A DNA stretch of 64,000 bases, from contig JAJGOT010000472.1 of assembly GCA_022457155.1 (NCBI GenBank), positions 113,501 to 177,500 on the forward strand. The letters are read 5' to 3'. A program made the translations under genes and the position numbers. The notes beneath the pieces are model-generated. The model had not been told where the DNA came from, did no database searches, and was given only the letters and a program-made list of their open reading frames with translations. Positions 32,034 through 43,621 of this stretch are shown here, one piece after another. Position 1 is the first letter of the stretch, and every line of letters begins with the position of its first letter. Source of the stretch: Cladopsammia gracilis (taxonomy: Eukaryota > Cnidaria > Anthozoa > Scleractinia > Dendrophylliidae).

Positions 32034-32599
32034 AGTGCCCCTATGATCAATTTTTTTTTTATTTTCATTTTTTTTTTTACATTTTCGTGTACAACAAGAC
32101 TTTCTTACTCAACTTGCTAAATTTCAATCCATCTCGAACATCAGAAGTCATTTTATTTTAACATTTATTTCCGAGAATTTACAGCCGCCATTAATCAACC
32201 TTCCAAGGCTTGGTTGCGAATGGGAGAAAGTGACGTCAAAGACTCAAACATACCTCACGGGTTGAAATTATAATAACAATAAGTATTGAAAATCACGCGA
32301 AAAGCAACAAAAACTTTGGACTTGTTCTTCATGCAATTTTCAATGGTGATTGTTATTATAATTTCAACCCGTGAGGTATGTTTGAGTCTTTGACGTCACT
32401 TTCTCACATTCGCAACCAAGCCTTGGAACAAGGTTGATTAATGGCGGCCGTAAATTCTCGGAAATAAATGTTAAAATAAAATGACTTCTGATGTTCGTAA
32501 TGGATTGAAATTTGGCAAGATGAGTAAGAAAGTCTAATAGTACACGAAAATGTAAAAAATAAAATAAAATAAAATAAAAAAATTGATCATAGGGTCAAT
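32034..32599. mobile_element. Foldback MITE with TTAA target duplication
   Basis: Two arms of about 250 bases face each other: left AGTGCCCCTATGATCAATTT..., right ...AAATTGATCATAGGGTCAAT. The interior mirror runs through TGACTTCTGATGTTCG-like sequence to TTTCAACCCGTGAGGTATG on each side of a roughly 55-base spacer. TTAA lies at both outer edges (32030-32033, 32600-32603), fitting a piggyBac-type target. No coding capacity. Confidence 0.75.
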
Positions 32600-32736
32600 T
32601 TAAGATTTGTGAATTGAGGATTTACTTGTCTGTGTGTTAAATGAAGCCAACTGTAAACCATAGACCGATTAAGAACTGATCTCGATGAATCGTGTTTATG
32701 AATCTGAAATCATATGTTAAAAAGAAAACCGTTTTT

Positions 32737-33159
32737 AACCCGTGAATACGCGCATACGTAATGAACGGGTTATCGGTAAAGGCGACGGATATGCAAATGA
32801 GTCACTCACTCGCTCACACCTTCCATCAGCTTTAAACTTAGTGACGTAATGCTTTGTTACGAATGCGTTTTGTAACAAGAACAGCGTGAATCCAGTGATA
32901 ACAATAACGATATTGTTGTAAACGAATATAAACAACAATAAGCTAAAAGATGTTTCGCATTTGGAGTATTTAATGCAACGTTAAAATCGATCTTAAGGGA
33001 ATTTTCAACCGAGACACGCGTTTTGGTGCGTATCTACCTTGAAGTAATTACATTTATCCCGTTCCAAGTCAGTGAACACGGTGGCCGAACGGTGTAAAGT
33101 GCGGAATAACAGCCGATTAAAGGCCCCAGGTTCGAGTCTCGATCGAGCCGTTCCTTTTT
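32737..33159. mobile_element. AACCCGTGAAT-TIR element, copy A, 5' part
   Basis: First part of an element whose ends are AACCCGTGAAT and ATTCACGGGTT. It includes an octamer-like ATATGCAAATGAG and, at 33077-33152, a tRNA-like segment with B box GGTTCGAGTCTC. It breaks in the T-rich tract after the tRNA-like segment, where copy B begins. Its 3' part resumes at about 33781. Confidence 0.75.
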
Positions 33160-33780
33160 AACCCGTGAATATACGCGCATGCGTAATGAACGGGTTATCG
33201 GTAACGGCGACAGATATGCAAATGAGCACTCACTCGCTCACTCCTTCCATCAGCTGTAAACTTAGTGACGTAATGCTTTGTTACGAATGCGTTTTGTAAC
33301 AAGAACAGCGTGAATCCGGCGATAACAATAACTAAATTGGTGTAAACGAATATAAACAACAATAAGCTTAAAGATGTTTCGCATTTGGAGTCTTTAATGC
33401 AACGTTAAAATTGATCTAAAAGGAATTTTCAACTGAGACACGCGCTTTGATGGTTATCTACCTTCAAGTAATAAAATTTATCCTATTTCAAGCCAGTGGT
33501 CACGGTGGCCGAGTGGTGTAAAGCGCGGACTTACAGCCGAAAGGCCCAGGTTCGAATCTCGCTCGGACCGTCCTTTTTTCTTTCTTTCTTTCTTTCTTCT
33601 TCGGACTGAACATTATGGAAGTGATGTACTGTATTTTTATTTTTTGCGTTTTTTAAAAATCCTTACGTTTAATTTAAAAAAATATATTGAACCGTGACAG
33701 AGTGAAAACATAAGCTTACCGCAATATTGCGTTATGCGATAGCATTTCAAATTCACGGGTTGGCTCTAAGGAGCCTTTGA
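33160..33780. mobile_element. AACCCGTGAAT-TIR element, copy B, complete
   Basis: Complete copy from AACCCGTGAAT (33160-33170) to ATTCACGGGTT (33751-33761), followed by the conserved hairpin GGCTCTAAGGAGCC and TTTGA. A tRNA-like segment (33501-33571, A-box GGTGGCCGAGTGG, B-box GGTTCGAATCTC) sits in the middle. The short minus-strand frame shared by all copies is not a gene. Confidence 0.8.
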
Positions 33781-33985
33781 TTTTTTTTTCTTTCTTCTTC
33801 GGACTGAACATTATGAAAGTGATGTACTGTAGTTTTCTTTTTGCGTTTGTCAAAAATGCATACGTTTCATTTTTAAAAAATATTGAACCGTGTTAGTGTG
33901 AAAACATAAGCTTACCGCAACATTGCGTTACGCGTGAGCATTTCTTATTCACGGGTTGGATCTTCGGAGCCTTTTGATTGTAAAG
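33781..33985. mobile_element. AACCCGTGAAT-TIR element, copy A, 3' part
   Basis: Starts in a T tract and CTTTCTTCTTCGGACTGAAC, continues as in copies B and C to ATTCACGGGTT and GGAGCCTTTTGATT. It lacks the 5' half, which is present at 32737-33159, so the two halves make one element interrupted by copy B. Confidence 0.75.
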
Positions 33986-34962
33986 TAGAACCCTTTTCCT
34001 GCGAAATTGCTTTTCCGTTGGCACTGAACTAAATGTCATTATCATGAAACTGTTAATTGACCTAGCATTATCTCTAGAATGACATAAAAGCCCAAAAGAT
34101 AAGAACTGAAAGTGGGACAAAAACAAAAAGCCTTGCAATTATATAATAATGACTTTTTTTAAGGGGTACCTCACATTTGTCATACGTCCGTCAAAATATG
34201 TTTTGTTCGAAAAATTATTATGGTGAATAAAATGTCTACAAAACGTCAATATGTCAACGGGTGACCAGCTTATATCTTCCACTTTATTGTAAATTAACAA
34301 GTCTGATTGGGAACGGTTCATTTCACGGCTCCAAGTATGGCAGGCTGTTGTTTCTCCTTGTCAGTACTATTGCTGGCCTGTGTTGTTTGGGGCGCTTGAC
34401 TGTATTGCATTGTTACTGCACATCAAGGTAACAAACAACTTTAGCTTGTATACACAAAACCTAGCTCTACTTGGTATGTTTTTTTTTTCATGATGCTTTA
34501 AAAAAGGTAATCGTCAAATTCAATTCGGTCGATGTTTTAACCGAGAGAATAAAAGTAATATTTATTGATGAACTAGAGCCCGTTCAAGAAAAAATAAAAC
34601 ATGCTCTTTTTGTCGCTGGCATATGTTGCCATGTTAGAAATGCGAATCGTATAATTATGATCTTTCGAATTATTTTAAAAAGTTGAAAAAGGAGAGCGTA
34701 TTACGAATTTTTTTTTACATCAACTCGATGCGCATCATCTTGAATTGCATTCTTTCTCTCTAGCCTCGTACCGGTTCGACCGAGTTCTTAAGGAAATAGG
34801 AACAAAAACAAATAATGAGCCTTTAAGAGTTTCAAGAAAGAAGATAACAGTGCACCAACATATTTTACTAAATTGCGTTTTTCAGAGCTAATAATGTTCA
34901 AAGAAAACTGGTTTTTCTTTTAGGAACCTTTTAACGGTTATTTGTCCAACTGGTTTACAATA
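33986..34962. other. Non-coding; second copy of a diverged repeat
   Basis: Contains the partner of the long repeat described at 29700-32029. No gene seen. Short frames near 34471 lack protein character. Confidence 0.4.
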
Positions 34963-35514
34963 CAGTGGAACCTCGATTTAACGAACCTTCTATATAACGA
35001 AGTCCTCGGTATATAGCAAACGATATCCTCCAGCCCGGCAAAATTACAAGTAAAATGTATGGAACAGAACCTCGATATAACGAAATCCTCGTTATAACGA
35101 ACGCAATCCGGCAGCTCAAACGTAAAATTTGTAAAGTAAAGACAAGCGGGCAATTGTTCTACGGGTTTCCAGTCTTCCTTCCCAGGCCATTCGGTATGTC
35201 AGACACACTGTCCTGGCGATTGTAACGCGAAAGGACCCATCGAGCTTCCCTCCTCTGGACCATTTCCACTTGCGCTGGCTGTCTTGCACTTGCGTCTTGG
35301 CTGTGTAACATTCCCATACAGAAGAGCAGTATTCAACTGTAGGCAGGACAAGAGATTTGTATGCCTTCAATCATTAACTATACATCGATATAACGAACAT
35401 TTTGGTTGTTTTTCGGCAATTTCGTGATAACGAGGTTTTCGATATAACGAACCCTCGATATAACGAACCAATTTGCCCAGCCCCTTGGTACTTCGTTAAG
35501 TCGACGTTCCATTG
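34963..35514. mobile_element. Pogo/Tigger-like (Tc1/mariner superfamily) non-autonomous element
   Basis: Ends are CAGTGGAACCTCGATTTAAC and the inverse of CAATGGAACGTCGACTTAAC, with TA on both outer sides (34961-34962, 35515-35516). CAGTRGAACCTCG ends are characteristic of pogo/Tigger transposons. Internal copies of CTCGATATAACGAA in both orientations extend the inverted repeats. There is no transposase; instead a LINE fragment occupies the middle. Confidence 0.85.
35116..35370 (-). pseudogene. LINE reverse transcriptase C-terminal fragment nested in the pogo-like element
   Basis: The minus strand reads AYKSLVLPTVEYCSSVWECY, then TIARTVCLTYRMAWEGRLET and RRTIARLSLLYKF. This is the post-RT region of CR1/RTE-type LINEs (compare 3049-3675). 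Parts of the usual Q-x-x-Q-R-R segment are scrambled, and no catalytic motif is present. It has been captured by, or inserted into, the surrounding pogo-like element. Confidence 0.75.
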
Positions 35515-35516
35515 TA

Positions 35517-35877
35517 TTGGCAAAACTTTTCTGGAAAAATATAAAAACAATTTTAGTAGAAACACCCATACGTCAAAAACCTTGACTATACAGCGCGCTT
35601 TTCCTGATGTGCTATCCTGCGACAAATCATAAAGCTATATAATAATAAATATTTTCTCAATTATTATAAAAACGCCTTTTTGAACTAGTTTGTCCGCGCC
35701 TTAATGAAATAATATAATTTTCATTCCTTTTGTTTCTATACGATAAGTAGATCTCGCCTTGGACAATGAACTTGCAAAACAGACAAAAATCAGCCAGCAT
35801 CTTTTTTCATACGCCAGGAGCTGTTACTTACGATAGTTTAATAACATCATATCTCTATTTAACACCTTTATTCTAAT
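35517..35877. other. Unannotated AT-rich gap
   Basis: Nothing recognised. Confidence 0.4.
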
Positions 35878-36130
35878 ATATATATATATATATATTATTT
35901 TTCAAGACAAAACTTACACTACTTACAATACAATACTTACACTACTTACATTACGATACTTACACTATTTACAATATTATACCAACACTACTTACAAAAA
36001 AAATCAATACTTATAGAACGATACTTGCACTACATACAATACGATACTTACACGACTTGCAATATAGTACTTTCACTACTTACAATTCAATATCTATACT
36101 ATTTACAATATTGTGACTACTTACAATATT
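35878..36130. repeat. (TA)n followed by a roughly 23-bp minisatellite
   Basis: A TATATA run at about 35877-35896 is followed by about ten degenerate copies of a unit like ACAATACGATACTTACACTACTT. Confidence 0.75.
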
Positions 36131-36239
36131 TTAAAAAAATACTATAAGCGAAATAGAGAGAAAGTAAATACATAACGTACATGGGTCTATGAATGAGGAA
36201 TGAAATCAGGTTACATTTTCAATTTTCCACTGTGTTTGT

Positions 36240-36868
36240 AACTTAGTTATGAATTGAGGGCAGATTGGACGTATTTCGCTAGTTTTGCTAGAGTATAAAT
36301 ACTTTTTCGTTATCCATGAGGACCAGAAGATCTAGTTGGCGACATAAGCGAAGGTGTAGTGAGGGAGGAGGTGTGTAATATTGGAACAAAATTTGCTCAT
36401 TTGACCAGTTTATTTGTGTTTTATTTAACTTGTTAAACCGCGATAAAACGTTTTGGTGAAATTCTGTTATAGGGCAATCTAAAAAGGTATGCTCTAGCGA
36501 GTCAGTGTTCTGGCATTGAAAGCACTTATTATCATCTTTTATTGTGAATCTCACGAGCTCCTTATTTGTTACGAATATTCGATGTAACAGCTTTTAAAAG
36601 GCAAATTCGCTTAGCTTATTGTCTGTAGTCGTTTTGTAGGGTGTTCAAATACTTCGTTCCAGTTTAGAGAGAGATTATTGGGAAAACGTTTAGACCTGGT
36701 CTTTACGGCAGCAGGTTCAGTTTTAAGTTTTTCTTCCAATTTATTATTATAGTATTTGCGGCGTAGCTTAGTTAAGGTGGCTCGACTGGGTTTTTGAGCG
36801 ACGATACCGTTTAGCTTTGAGAAACTTGTGTACCACCACAAACGATCCAACGGAAAATTGATTGCCAC
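36240..36868 (-). pseudogene. LINE (L1/Tx1-like) ORF2 C-terminal fragment, minus strand
   Basis: Reading leftward: FPLDRLWWYTSFSKLNGIV, then RATLTKLRRKYYNNKLEEKL, LNWNEVFEHPTKRLQ, then after a frameshift/stop near 36560-36610 KLLHRIFVTNKEL, and the zinc knuckle CFQCQNTDSLEHTFLDCPI. The end matches the LINE fragment at 1-812 motif for motif (KLLHRIVVTKREL and CIYC...HTFSNC). RT catalytic motifs are absent. The 5' (right) part of this frame lies inside the large palindrome and is repeated in inverse at about 38335-38430. Confidence 0.8.
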
Positions 36869-38430
36869 AGCTGTACTAGAGAAAGATTAAAGTTTCAGAT
36901 GAGATTAGCTTTATGGAAATCGGAGTTGCCAAAGCAACGTTATGACGTCACTTCCGGTTTTACATAATACCGAATTACTTGTCATCAAGAGATAATTTTG
37001 GAAAACGCTCTCTGGATCTTCGACCTGACGTACTTGTCCTTAGGTCTACAAAATTTTGCAAATTTTTATGGAGGCGTTTTCGAGAAAATTTCGAGTGAAT
37101 TTTTAAGGTGTTAAAATACAACAAAAACAAAACCATTTTGAAATGTTATTAAAACTTATGTCTACAGGGCTTGATGAAACAATGTTTTGGTCTGACATGA
37201 ATTTTATACTATCCACATACATTAGGTGAAAATCTCAAGGAAATCGCTCCGTTTGGATTTCAGAAATATTACCTTGAATATGAACTGGCCTGGAGTGTTA
37301 TTTCGCTTTTACATCAAAAATTGACCCTACACTTATTAAAATTGTCATGAATTAAAAAGCGAATGATGAATTTTTTTAAAACTTAGTCCTCATAAAGATT
37401 AATTAATATTCAATTCAACTGCCAAGTTTCAAATTCATTGAAATATTCTAAGGCTGTCAATTTACAGCCTCAACGTAGGAAAATATTGAGCTGATTTTCA
37501 CGAAAGTGATTTGTTGATCTCATTATGTGTCTCCATTGTCTCGAATCGCCATGCAATTGTAAATTTCAGTACATAATGGTTTCATAAACACTTCATTGCT
37601 TTGTTTTAAGTGTTACATGAATTCATGATGTACTGAAAGCTACAATTCCACGGCGATTTGAGACAATGGAGATGCATAATGAAACAACAAGCCACAAGCG
37701 CGAAAATCAGCTCAATATTTTCCTGAGTTGGCGCTAAAAATTTACAGCCTTTATAGAATGTTTCAATTAATTTGAAACTTGGAGATTGTATTAAACATTA
37801 ATTAATCTTCATGAGGACTAAGTTTCAAAAAAATTCATCATTCGCTTTTTAATTCATGACAATTTTAATAAATGTAGGGTCAATTTTTGATGTAAAAGCG
37901 AAATAACACTCCAGGCCAGTTCATATTCAAGGTAATATTTCTGAAATCCAAACGGAGCGATCTCCTTTCAATTGTCACCTAAGGTATTTGGATGGTATAA
38001 AATTCATGTAAGGCCAAAAAAAATTTTCATCAAGCCCTGTAGACATAAGTTTTAATAACATTTCAAAATTGTTTTGTTTTTGTTGTATTTTAACACCTTA
38101 ACACTTCACTCGAAATTTTCTCGAAAACGCTTCCATAGAAATTTGCAAAATTTTGAAGACCTAAGGACAAGTACGTCAGGTCGAAGATCCAGAGAGCGTT
38201 TTCCAAAATTATCTCTTGATGACAAGTTATTCGGTATTATGTAAAACCGGAAGTGACGTCATAACGTTGCTTTGGCAACTCCGATTTCCATAAAACTAAC
38301 CTCATCTGAAACTTTAATCTTTCTCTAGTACAGCTGTGGCAATCGATTTTCCGTTGGATCGTTTGTGGTGGTACACACGTTTCTCAAAGCTAAACGGTAT
38401 CGTCGCTCAAAAACCCAGTCGAGCCACCTT
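36774..38430. repeat. 1.66-kb imperfect palindrome including LINE coding sequence
   Basis: Arms of about 800 bases mirror each other around about 37600. The outer ends are AAGGTGGCTCGACTGGG and CCCAGTCGAGCCACCTT. Inside are CGGAAGTGACGTCATAACG and its inverse, the AAGTACGTCAGGTCGAAGAT segment, and near the centre CTCCATTGTCTCGAATCGCC and its inverse. The outermost 95 or so bases of both arms encode the same LINE ORF2 residues (FSKLNGIVAQKPSRATL). On the left the LINE continues outward; on the right it does not. A minus-strand TTTAATCTTTCTCTAG precedes the coding part, resembling a splice acceptor. Confidence 0.85.
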
Positions 38431-38974
38431 AATATAAGCAGAGCGCTGAAAAGAATGGGCGGTGCAACGCGCCCACAGCGCTTGAGCGATGTGTGATGCG
38501 GAGCGAGACTGGACTGAGCGCGCTCGACAGGTACCGAGTTCAAAACAAGGCGGCTAATGAGGTTCGCCGAATGATGCAGAAAACGGGTCGCTGCAAGAAA
38601 ACGGTACCATATTTCCACTTATTTTTTTTTCGAAATGAACATTTCAATGTATTTTCTTAGCTGTAGGCGATAATGAACGGGTTTTATACTGTAAAATTTA
38701 TAACGACTTATTTGAATTAAATAGAGCTTGTTCAAAATCTTTCACGCTTTATGTTTGCACCCAAAAAACTAAAACATTAATTCTGTGCGAACTATGGCAG
38801 CAAACGGCTACATTTTCAGATCAAAGAAAAATGATCTATCGTTCTTTCACCTGGGTAAATTTCATCTCGAACTTTTTTGAACGTTTTGAGTTATCTGCTA
38901 TAGAAATGAGGTGTTTGTTCTGTGATGCGATTGATCATGAGACTTACTAGCTGTGGAAGCATATTTTTGTTTAA
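38431..38974. other. Unannotated DNA between palindrome and piggyBac-like element
   Basis: Slightly GC-richer at 38450-38560, with repeated AGCGC motifs, but no gene is supported. Confidence 0.4.
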
Positions 38975-39890
38975 CCCTATTCAGACTGGGCGTTTTTAGG
39001 CAATCTGTGACTGGGGGGGGGGGGGCCGCTCCTCGGACCCCCCGTTTATATCTCTGGAACCAGTAAGGCTAGGACCATGAAATTTTCACCCAATGTTCAC
39101 CTCCATACAAGGAAACCTCACACCTAGTTTTGACCTGCCACACCCAAATATGATATCACAATGACGTCATTTTTGTTTTTCCGACGTTTCTTTGATATTT
39201 TTCCATCCAGATACTTAAAATATCAAATATAACCGTAAAATCATCACTTTAATATTAAAACATAATAAATACAAACAAGGACACACTTGTAAAGCGAGAA
39301 AAAGCAAAAAAAGGCAATAAACTACAATTTTAAAATTATTGTCCGCCATCTTGGATCCGCCATCTTGGATTTCCTTTTTTTTTGTTTAAATTAAAATTTC
39401 AAAAATATCTAAAAGAGAAAAGGATCAGAATGTATAAAACACGTATCAAACTAATGTTTATTATCCAAACAATGAACTTAGAAGCGTTATTTAATAAATA
39501 GTACAAAATGTTTGTCTATAAGTAAAAGAGAGCAAAAAATTTACCTACCCCTCCCCCCAAATATTTGATGTTAAAAATTTTTGATGTCTTTCAAGAACTA
39601 GTCCCAAGAAAAAACTATTCTCACAAGAAAATGCACTATAAGTCAAGGAACAAGATCTTAAAATAAAAAATTCACCATATTTTAATATTTTGAAAACCTG
39701 TGTCAAAAACCGGTTGCCATGGCAACATGGTTAATCACACTGACATGTTATGGATACCAAAATGTCCCTAGATAAATTCTAGGAAAAGTCAGAAAATTTC
39801 AGCCTCATAGCTATTTTGGTGTAAGAGTTATCACAATTTTACTGGAGGGGGGGTTCGAAAAGTCCCCCCCCCCCCCCAGTCTGAATAGGG
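38975..39890. mobile_element. piggyBac-like non-autonomous element with TTAA target sites
   Basis: Left end CCCTATTCAGACTGGG and right end CCCAGTCTGAATAGGG are exact 16-bp inverse repeats, each flanked outside by TTAA (38971-38974, 39891-39894). TTAA targets with CCC-initial ends define piggyBac. G-runs and C-runs lie just inside the two ends (39007-39018 and 39864-39877). The 916-bp interior has no transposase frame. A duplicated CGCCATCTTGGAT occurs at about 39345-39370. Confidence 0.9.
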
Positions 39891-39894
39891 TTAA

Positions 39895-40849
39895 AAAAAA
39901 CTTCATGTGCTCTATTCAGGCACTACTAAAGTACTGAATGGTAGGTTTGATCAAATGAAGGCCCCAAAACACTAAAAACGTTTCATTGATGAAGTGTAAA
40001 TTGTTGCAACGTGCAGTGATTATACTGGTTATTGACAGCAGCGTAAGTTAAAGTGGTTGTGTCTCTGATCCTGATGGAATGTACTGTACCGCATTATAAA
40101 ATCTGAAGCAATTTTAAAAGCGGATTTTCTGTTTCCAGTTGCACAGCTATTTAGCCATGTTTTAAAGACCTGTGAAATAATAAATACCAGCGTGCTGTGA
40201 TACTGAGTGGAAGGAAATTTATACATTCCCAACATAATTTTTGTGACAGACAACACTACAAATGACAAAATTCAGCAAAGGATTGAAACCATTATCTGCA
40301 TAGGATATGTTTGTGGATTTAAAGATAAACACATGTACAGAACATAAGAAGAACAACAGAAAGGAAAGGGGCCATATTGTATTGTGTCAAACTAGCGTAC
40401 ATGCGCTCATTGTTATAGCAACATCAATAGTTGGCAAGTTCAGAATTTCAAAGTACTTAATTGCTGATCAGGGACATATCTTTATGGTCCTTTATATCTG
40501 TTGTGGATATTTTGTGATAAGATGAGACTTTCTTACCCTGTCAACCCTTTTAACTATTTAACAATGCTGCATTCTGAAAAAAGGGTGGTGGCTGTTCGGG
40601 GCATTTACATTTGTATATCAAGTAAAATTTTCACTTCAGCCTGCTGTAAAGGCCATGCTGTTCTCTTGCTTGTGCAGTGGAATACCCAGGCCATGCGATG
40701 AGTGGCTTTCAATCTTAAAATTGAATTATTATACTGGTCAGTGGCATACACTGTACACAAGATGGTATGGGTTTAGCTTTGTCCCAGCCCAAGAATTCGA
40801 AGACAACCATGTTACAAGCTGCTCTGAGAAATCTTCATTTCTAACACTT

Positions 40850-40850
<1 letters not shown>
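39895..40850. other. Unannotated DNA
   Basis: Short frames only; none has recognisable protein features. Confidence 0.4.

Positions 40851-40932
<82 letters not shown>
40851..40932. repeat. (TA)41 microsatellite
   Basis: A pure run of alternating TA of about 82 bases; the long Tyr-Ile open frames across it are artefacts. Confidence 0.97.
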
Positions 40933-40935
<3 letters not shown>

Positions 40936-41829
40936 ACCTTTGTATCTACATGTTCAAATTATATTGTTGGTGGCATATAAGCACCAGGCCTTATGCAGGT
41001 AATATTATGTGGAGCGCGGCTAAAATAACCTTCAGTTATTGTTTAAGGGCTAATGGTGGTGAAGTGCTTTCAGAATAGGAAAATACAATATTTGGCGCTT
41101 ATTTTTTTTTATTTTATTTTTTAGTGATTGTTAATGTTATTTTTTTTTTAACAACAACAGGAAATTTACTTAGGGAAAATAGTGATCTATGAGAGAGAAC
41201 CAGCTTAGCACATTTTTTCTAACTGTCCCCAAGTACCGAAAACTACAAAAATAAGAAAAGGAAAATCATGTGAAATGCAAATTTGAGGCAAAGCTTATAT
41301 TTTAGTACAGAGTAATGGGTTAATTTATTTCATAAAATACAAATGTATTTCTAGCTAATGGTTGAAATGTAACAGTGTTTTAGAGATATGTATTCATTTT
41401 ATATTGTTGTTTCTCACCCATATTCACTCGCTCCTGATTGCCGGTGTGGCTTTCCATTTTTATCCCTGAGCCACGAAAACAAGACTATTGTGTTTCTCAG
41501 TACGGAATTCAGCATATTGTTTCGATTAAGCCATCGAAAGCGAGTTGTAGTGGTGTTTATTTTGAAAACAAATACCTCGAGGGCGCCTGAAAATGTTTTC
41601 CAGGACTGTTTAAATGGACACCCAGAGTAAGCGACCAGTTGTTCTTCGAATTATTCGTTCGATCTCGACAATAACAACCTGCATTTCTTCTCCTGATTTC
41701 TCTTCTTTTTCCATGTAGCTTTCAGTCAATTCCTACGTCGACGAATCCTTCAAATCGCTCAACATTGAGGATTTGCGTCGCGTAGGCTCAACTAGATCCC
41801 AGTCTCCGGGACACTTTTAGGCTGAAAAG
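40933..41829. other. Unannotated DNA left of the foldback element
   Basis: An 80-codon open frame at 41388-41630 has no recognisable features. Nothing else is seen. Confidence 0.4.
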
Positions 41830-42133
41830 CGCGTACTATCGGTCTCAGACGTCCTTGGACAAGGGATTTTTTTCGGCCCGCTTCACGGGCCGTTAGTTTC
41901 AGTCTGCGGTTAAAAAAATTTCGTCAAGTGATGACATTTTTTTGGCTCTGCGGTTTCAAAAATGTTGATCACGTGACGCCATTCTACGGAAGCCTGTAAG
42001 GGACATTCGAGATGCGACTTAATTTTAGGGAATTTTTTTTTTATATCGCTTAGGGAAAATTTTTTTTTATCGGTTAAGGAAATTTTTTTAGGGAAATTTA
42101 TTTTTATCGGTTAGGGAATTTTTTTTTTCGGTT

Positions 42134-42964
42134 AATGCGAGATAAAAATGCGAGATAGAAAATGCGAGATAGAAAATGCGAGATAAAAATGCGAGATAGA
42201 AAATGCGAGATAGAAATGCGAAATAGAAAATGCGAGATCAAAAATGCGAGATAGAAAATGCGAGATAGAAAATGCGAGATAAAAAATGCGAGATAGAAAA
42301 TGCGACATAGAAAATGCGAGATAGAAAATGCGACATAGAAAATGCGACATAGAAAATGCGAGATAAAAAATGCGAGATAGAAAATGCGAGATCAAAAATG
42401 CGAGATAGAAAATGCGAGATAGAAAATGCGAGATAGAAAATGCGAGATAGAAAATGCGACATAGAAAATGCGACATAGAAAATGCGAGATAAAAAATGCG
42501 AGATAGAAAATGCGAGATCAAAAATGCGAGATAGAAAATGCGAGATAGAAAATGCGAGATAGAAAATGCGAGATAGAAAATGTGAGATAGAAAATGCGAG
42601 ATAAAAATGCGAGATAAAAAATGCGAGATAGAAAATGCGAGATAGAAAATGCGAGATAGAAAATGCGAGATAGAAAATGCAAGATAGAAAATGCGAGATA
42701 GAAAATGCGAGATAAAAAATGCGAGATAAAAAAATGCGAGATAGAAAATGCGAGATAAAAACTGAGGGATAGAAAATGCGAGATAGAAAATGCGAGATAA
42801 AAATGCGAGATAAAAAAATGCGATAGAAAATGCGAGATAGAAAATGCGAGATAAAAATGCGAGATAGAAAATGCGAGATAGAAAATGCGAGATAAAAAAT
42901 GCGAGATAGAAAATGCGAGATAGAAAATGCGAGATAGTAATGCTAGGTAGAAAATGCGAGATAC
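42134..42964 (-). repeat. Left tandem array of a 13/14-bp unit
   Basis: About 60 copies of AAAATGCGAGATAG (with 13-bp AAAATGCGAGATA variants). Some variants recur at multiples of 14 (agatca at 42235, 42389 and 42515, giving spacings of 154 and 126). The 307-codon open frame on the minus strand is only the translated repeat. Confidence 0.95.
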
Positions 42965-43621
42965 TGAAGAGCGGCGTGGTTACCCTGGAAGCGCCTTTCT
43001 CCTTGTCCATAATGGCCGCGTCCGGTACCATGGACGATGAGGTAAAGTATGGCATTTTTCCCGTAGTTTTAAATTAATGAATTATTCATACACCTGTACA
43101 TGCTGTACACAAGCATATGGAACTGCAGCATATAGATCGACAGGAGATTCCATCAAAGCCGTACTTCAAGCTTGAGCTTGCTGAAGATACGATGAACAGG
43201 CCTATCCGAACGATCCTCATGCTACGAGCCATCTCAACATCTCTTAACAACTGCGAAACCAGTAAACGATTAAACCAATTACATTATGAAGTTAAATCTT
43301 TTACATTAGTAAAATCTACACAGAAAACTACGTACAAACACGTTCCCAGTTGTAAAGAGATGTAGAGATGGCTCGTAGCATGAGGATCGTTCGGATAGGC
43401 CTTTTCATTGTAGACCGTTGTATCCAGACAAGCTCAAAGGACGGTTTTGATGGAATCTCCTGTCGATCTATATGCTGCAGTTCCATATGCTTGTGAAAAG
43501 CATGTATGAATAATTCATTAATTTAAAACTACAGGAAAACTGCCATACTTTACCTTATCATCCATGGTACTGGACGCGGCCATTCTGGACAAGGAGAAAG
43601 GCGCTTCCAGGGTAACCACGC

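Noticed and set aside
33077..33152. Possible tRNA gene (also at 33501-33571 and 57579-57650)
   Set aside because: A and B boxes are present, but acceptor, T and anticodon stems do not pair properly, and the segment is embedded in a repeated TIR element.
41388..41630. 80-codon open frame as a possible exon
   Set aside because: No recognisable motif, no convincing splice sites and ordinary length for AT-rich DNA.
42134..42964. CRISPR-like array
   Set aside because: Units are 13-14 bases with no unique spacers, in eukaryotic DNA.
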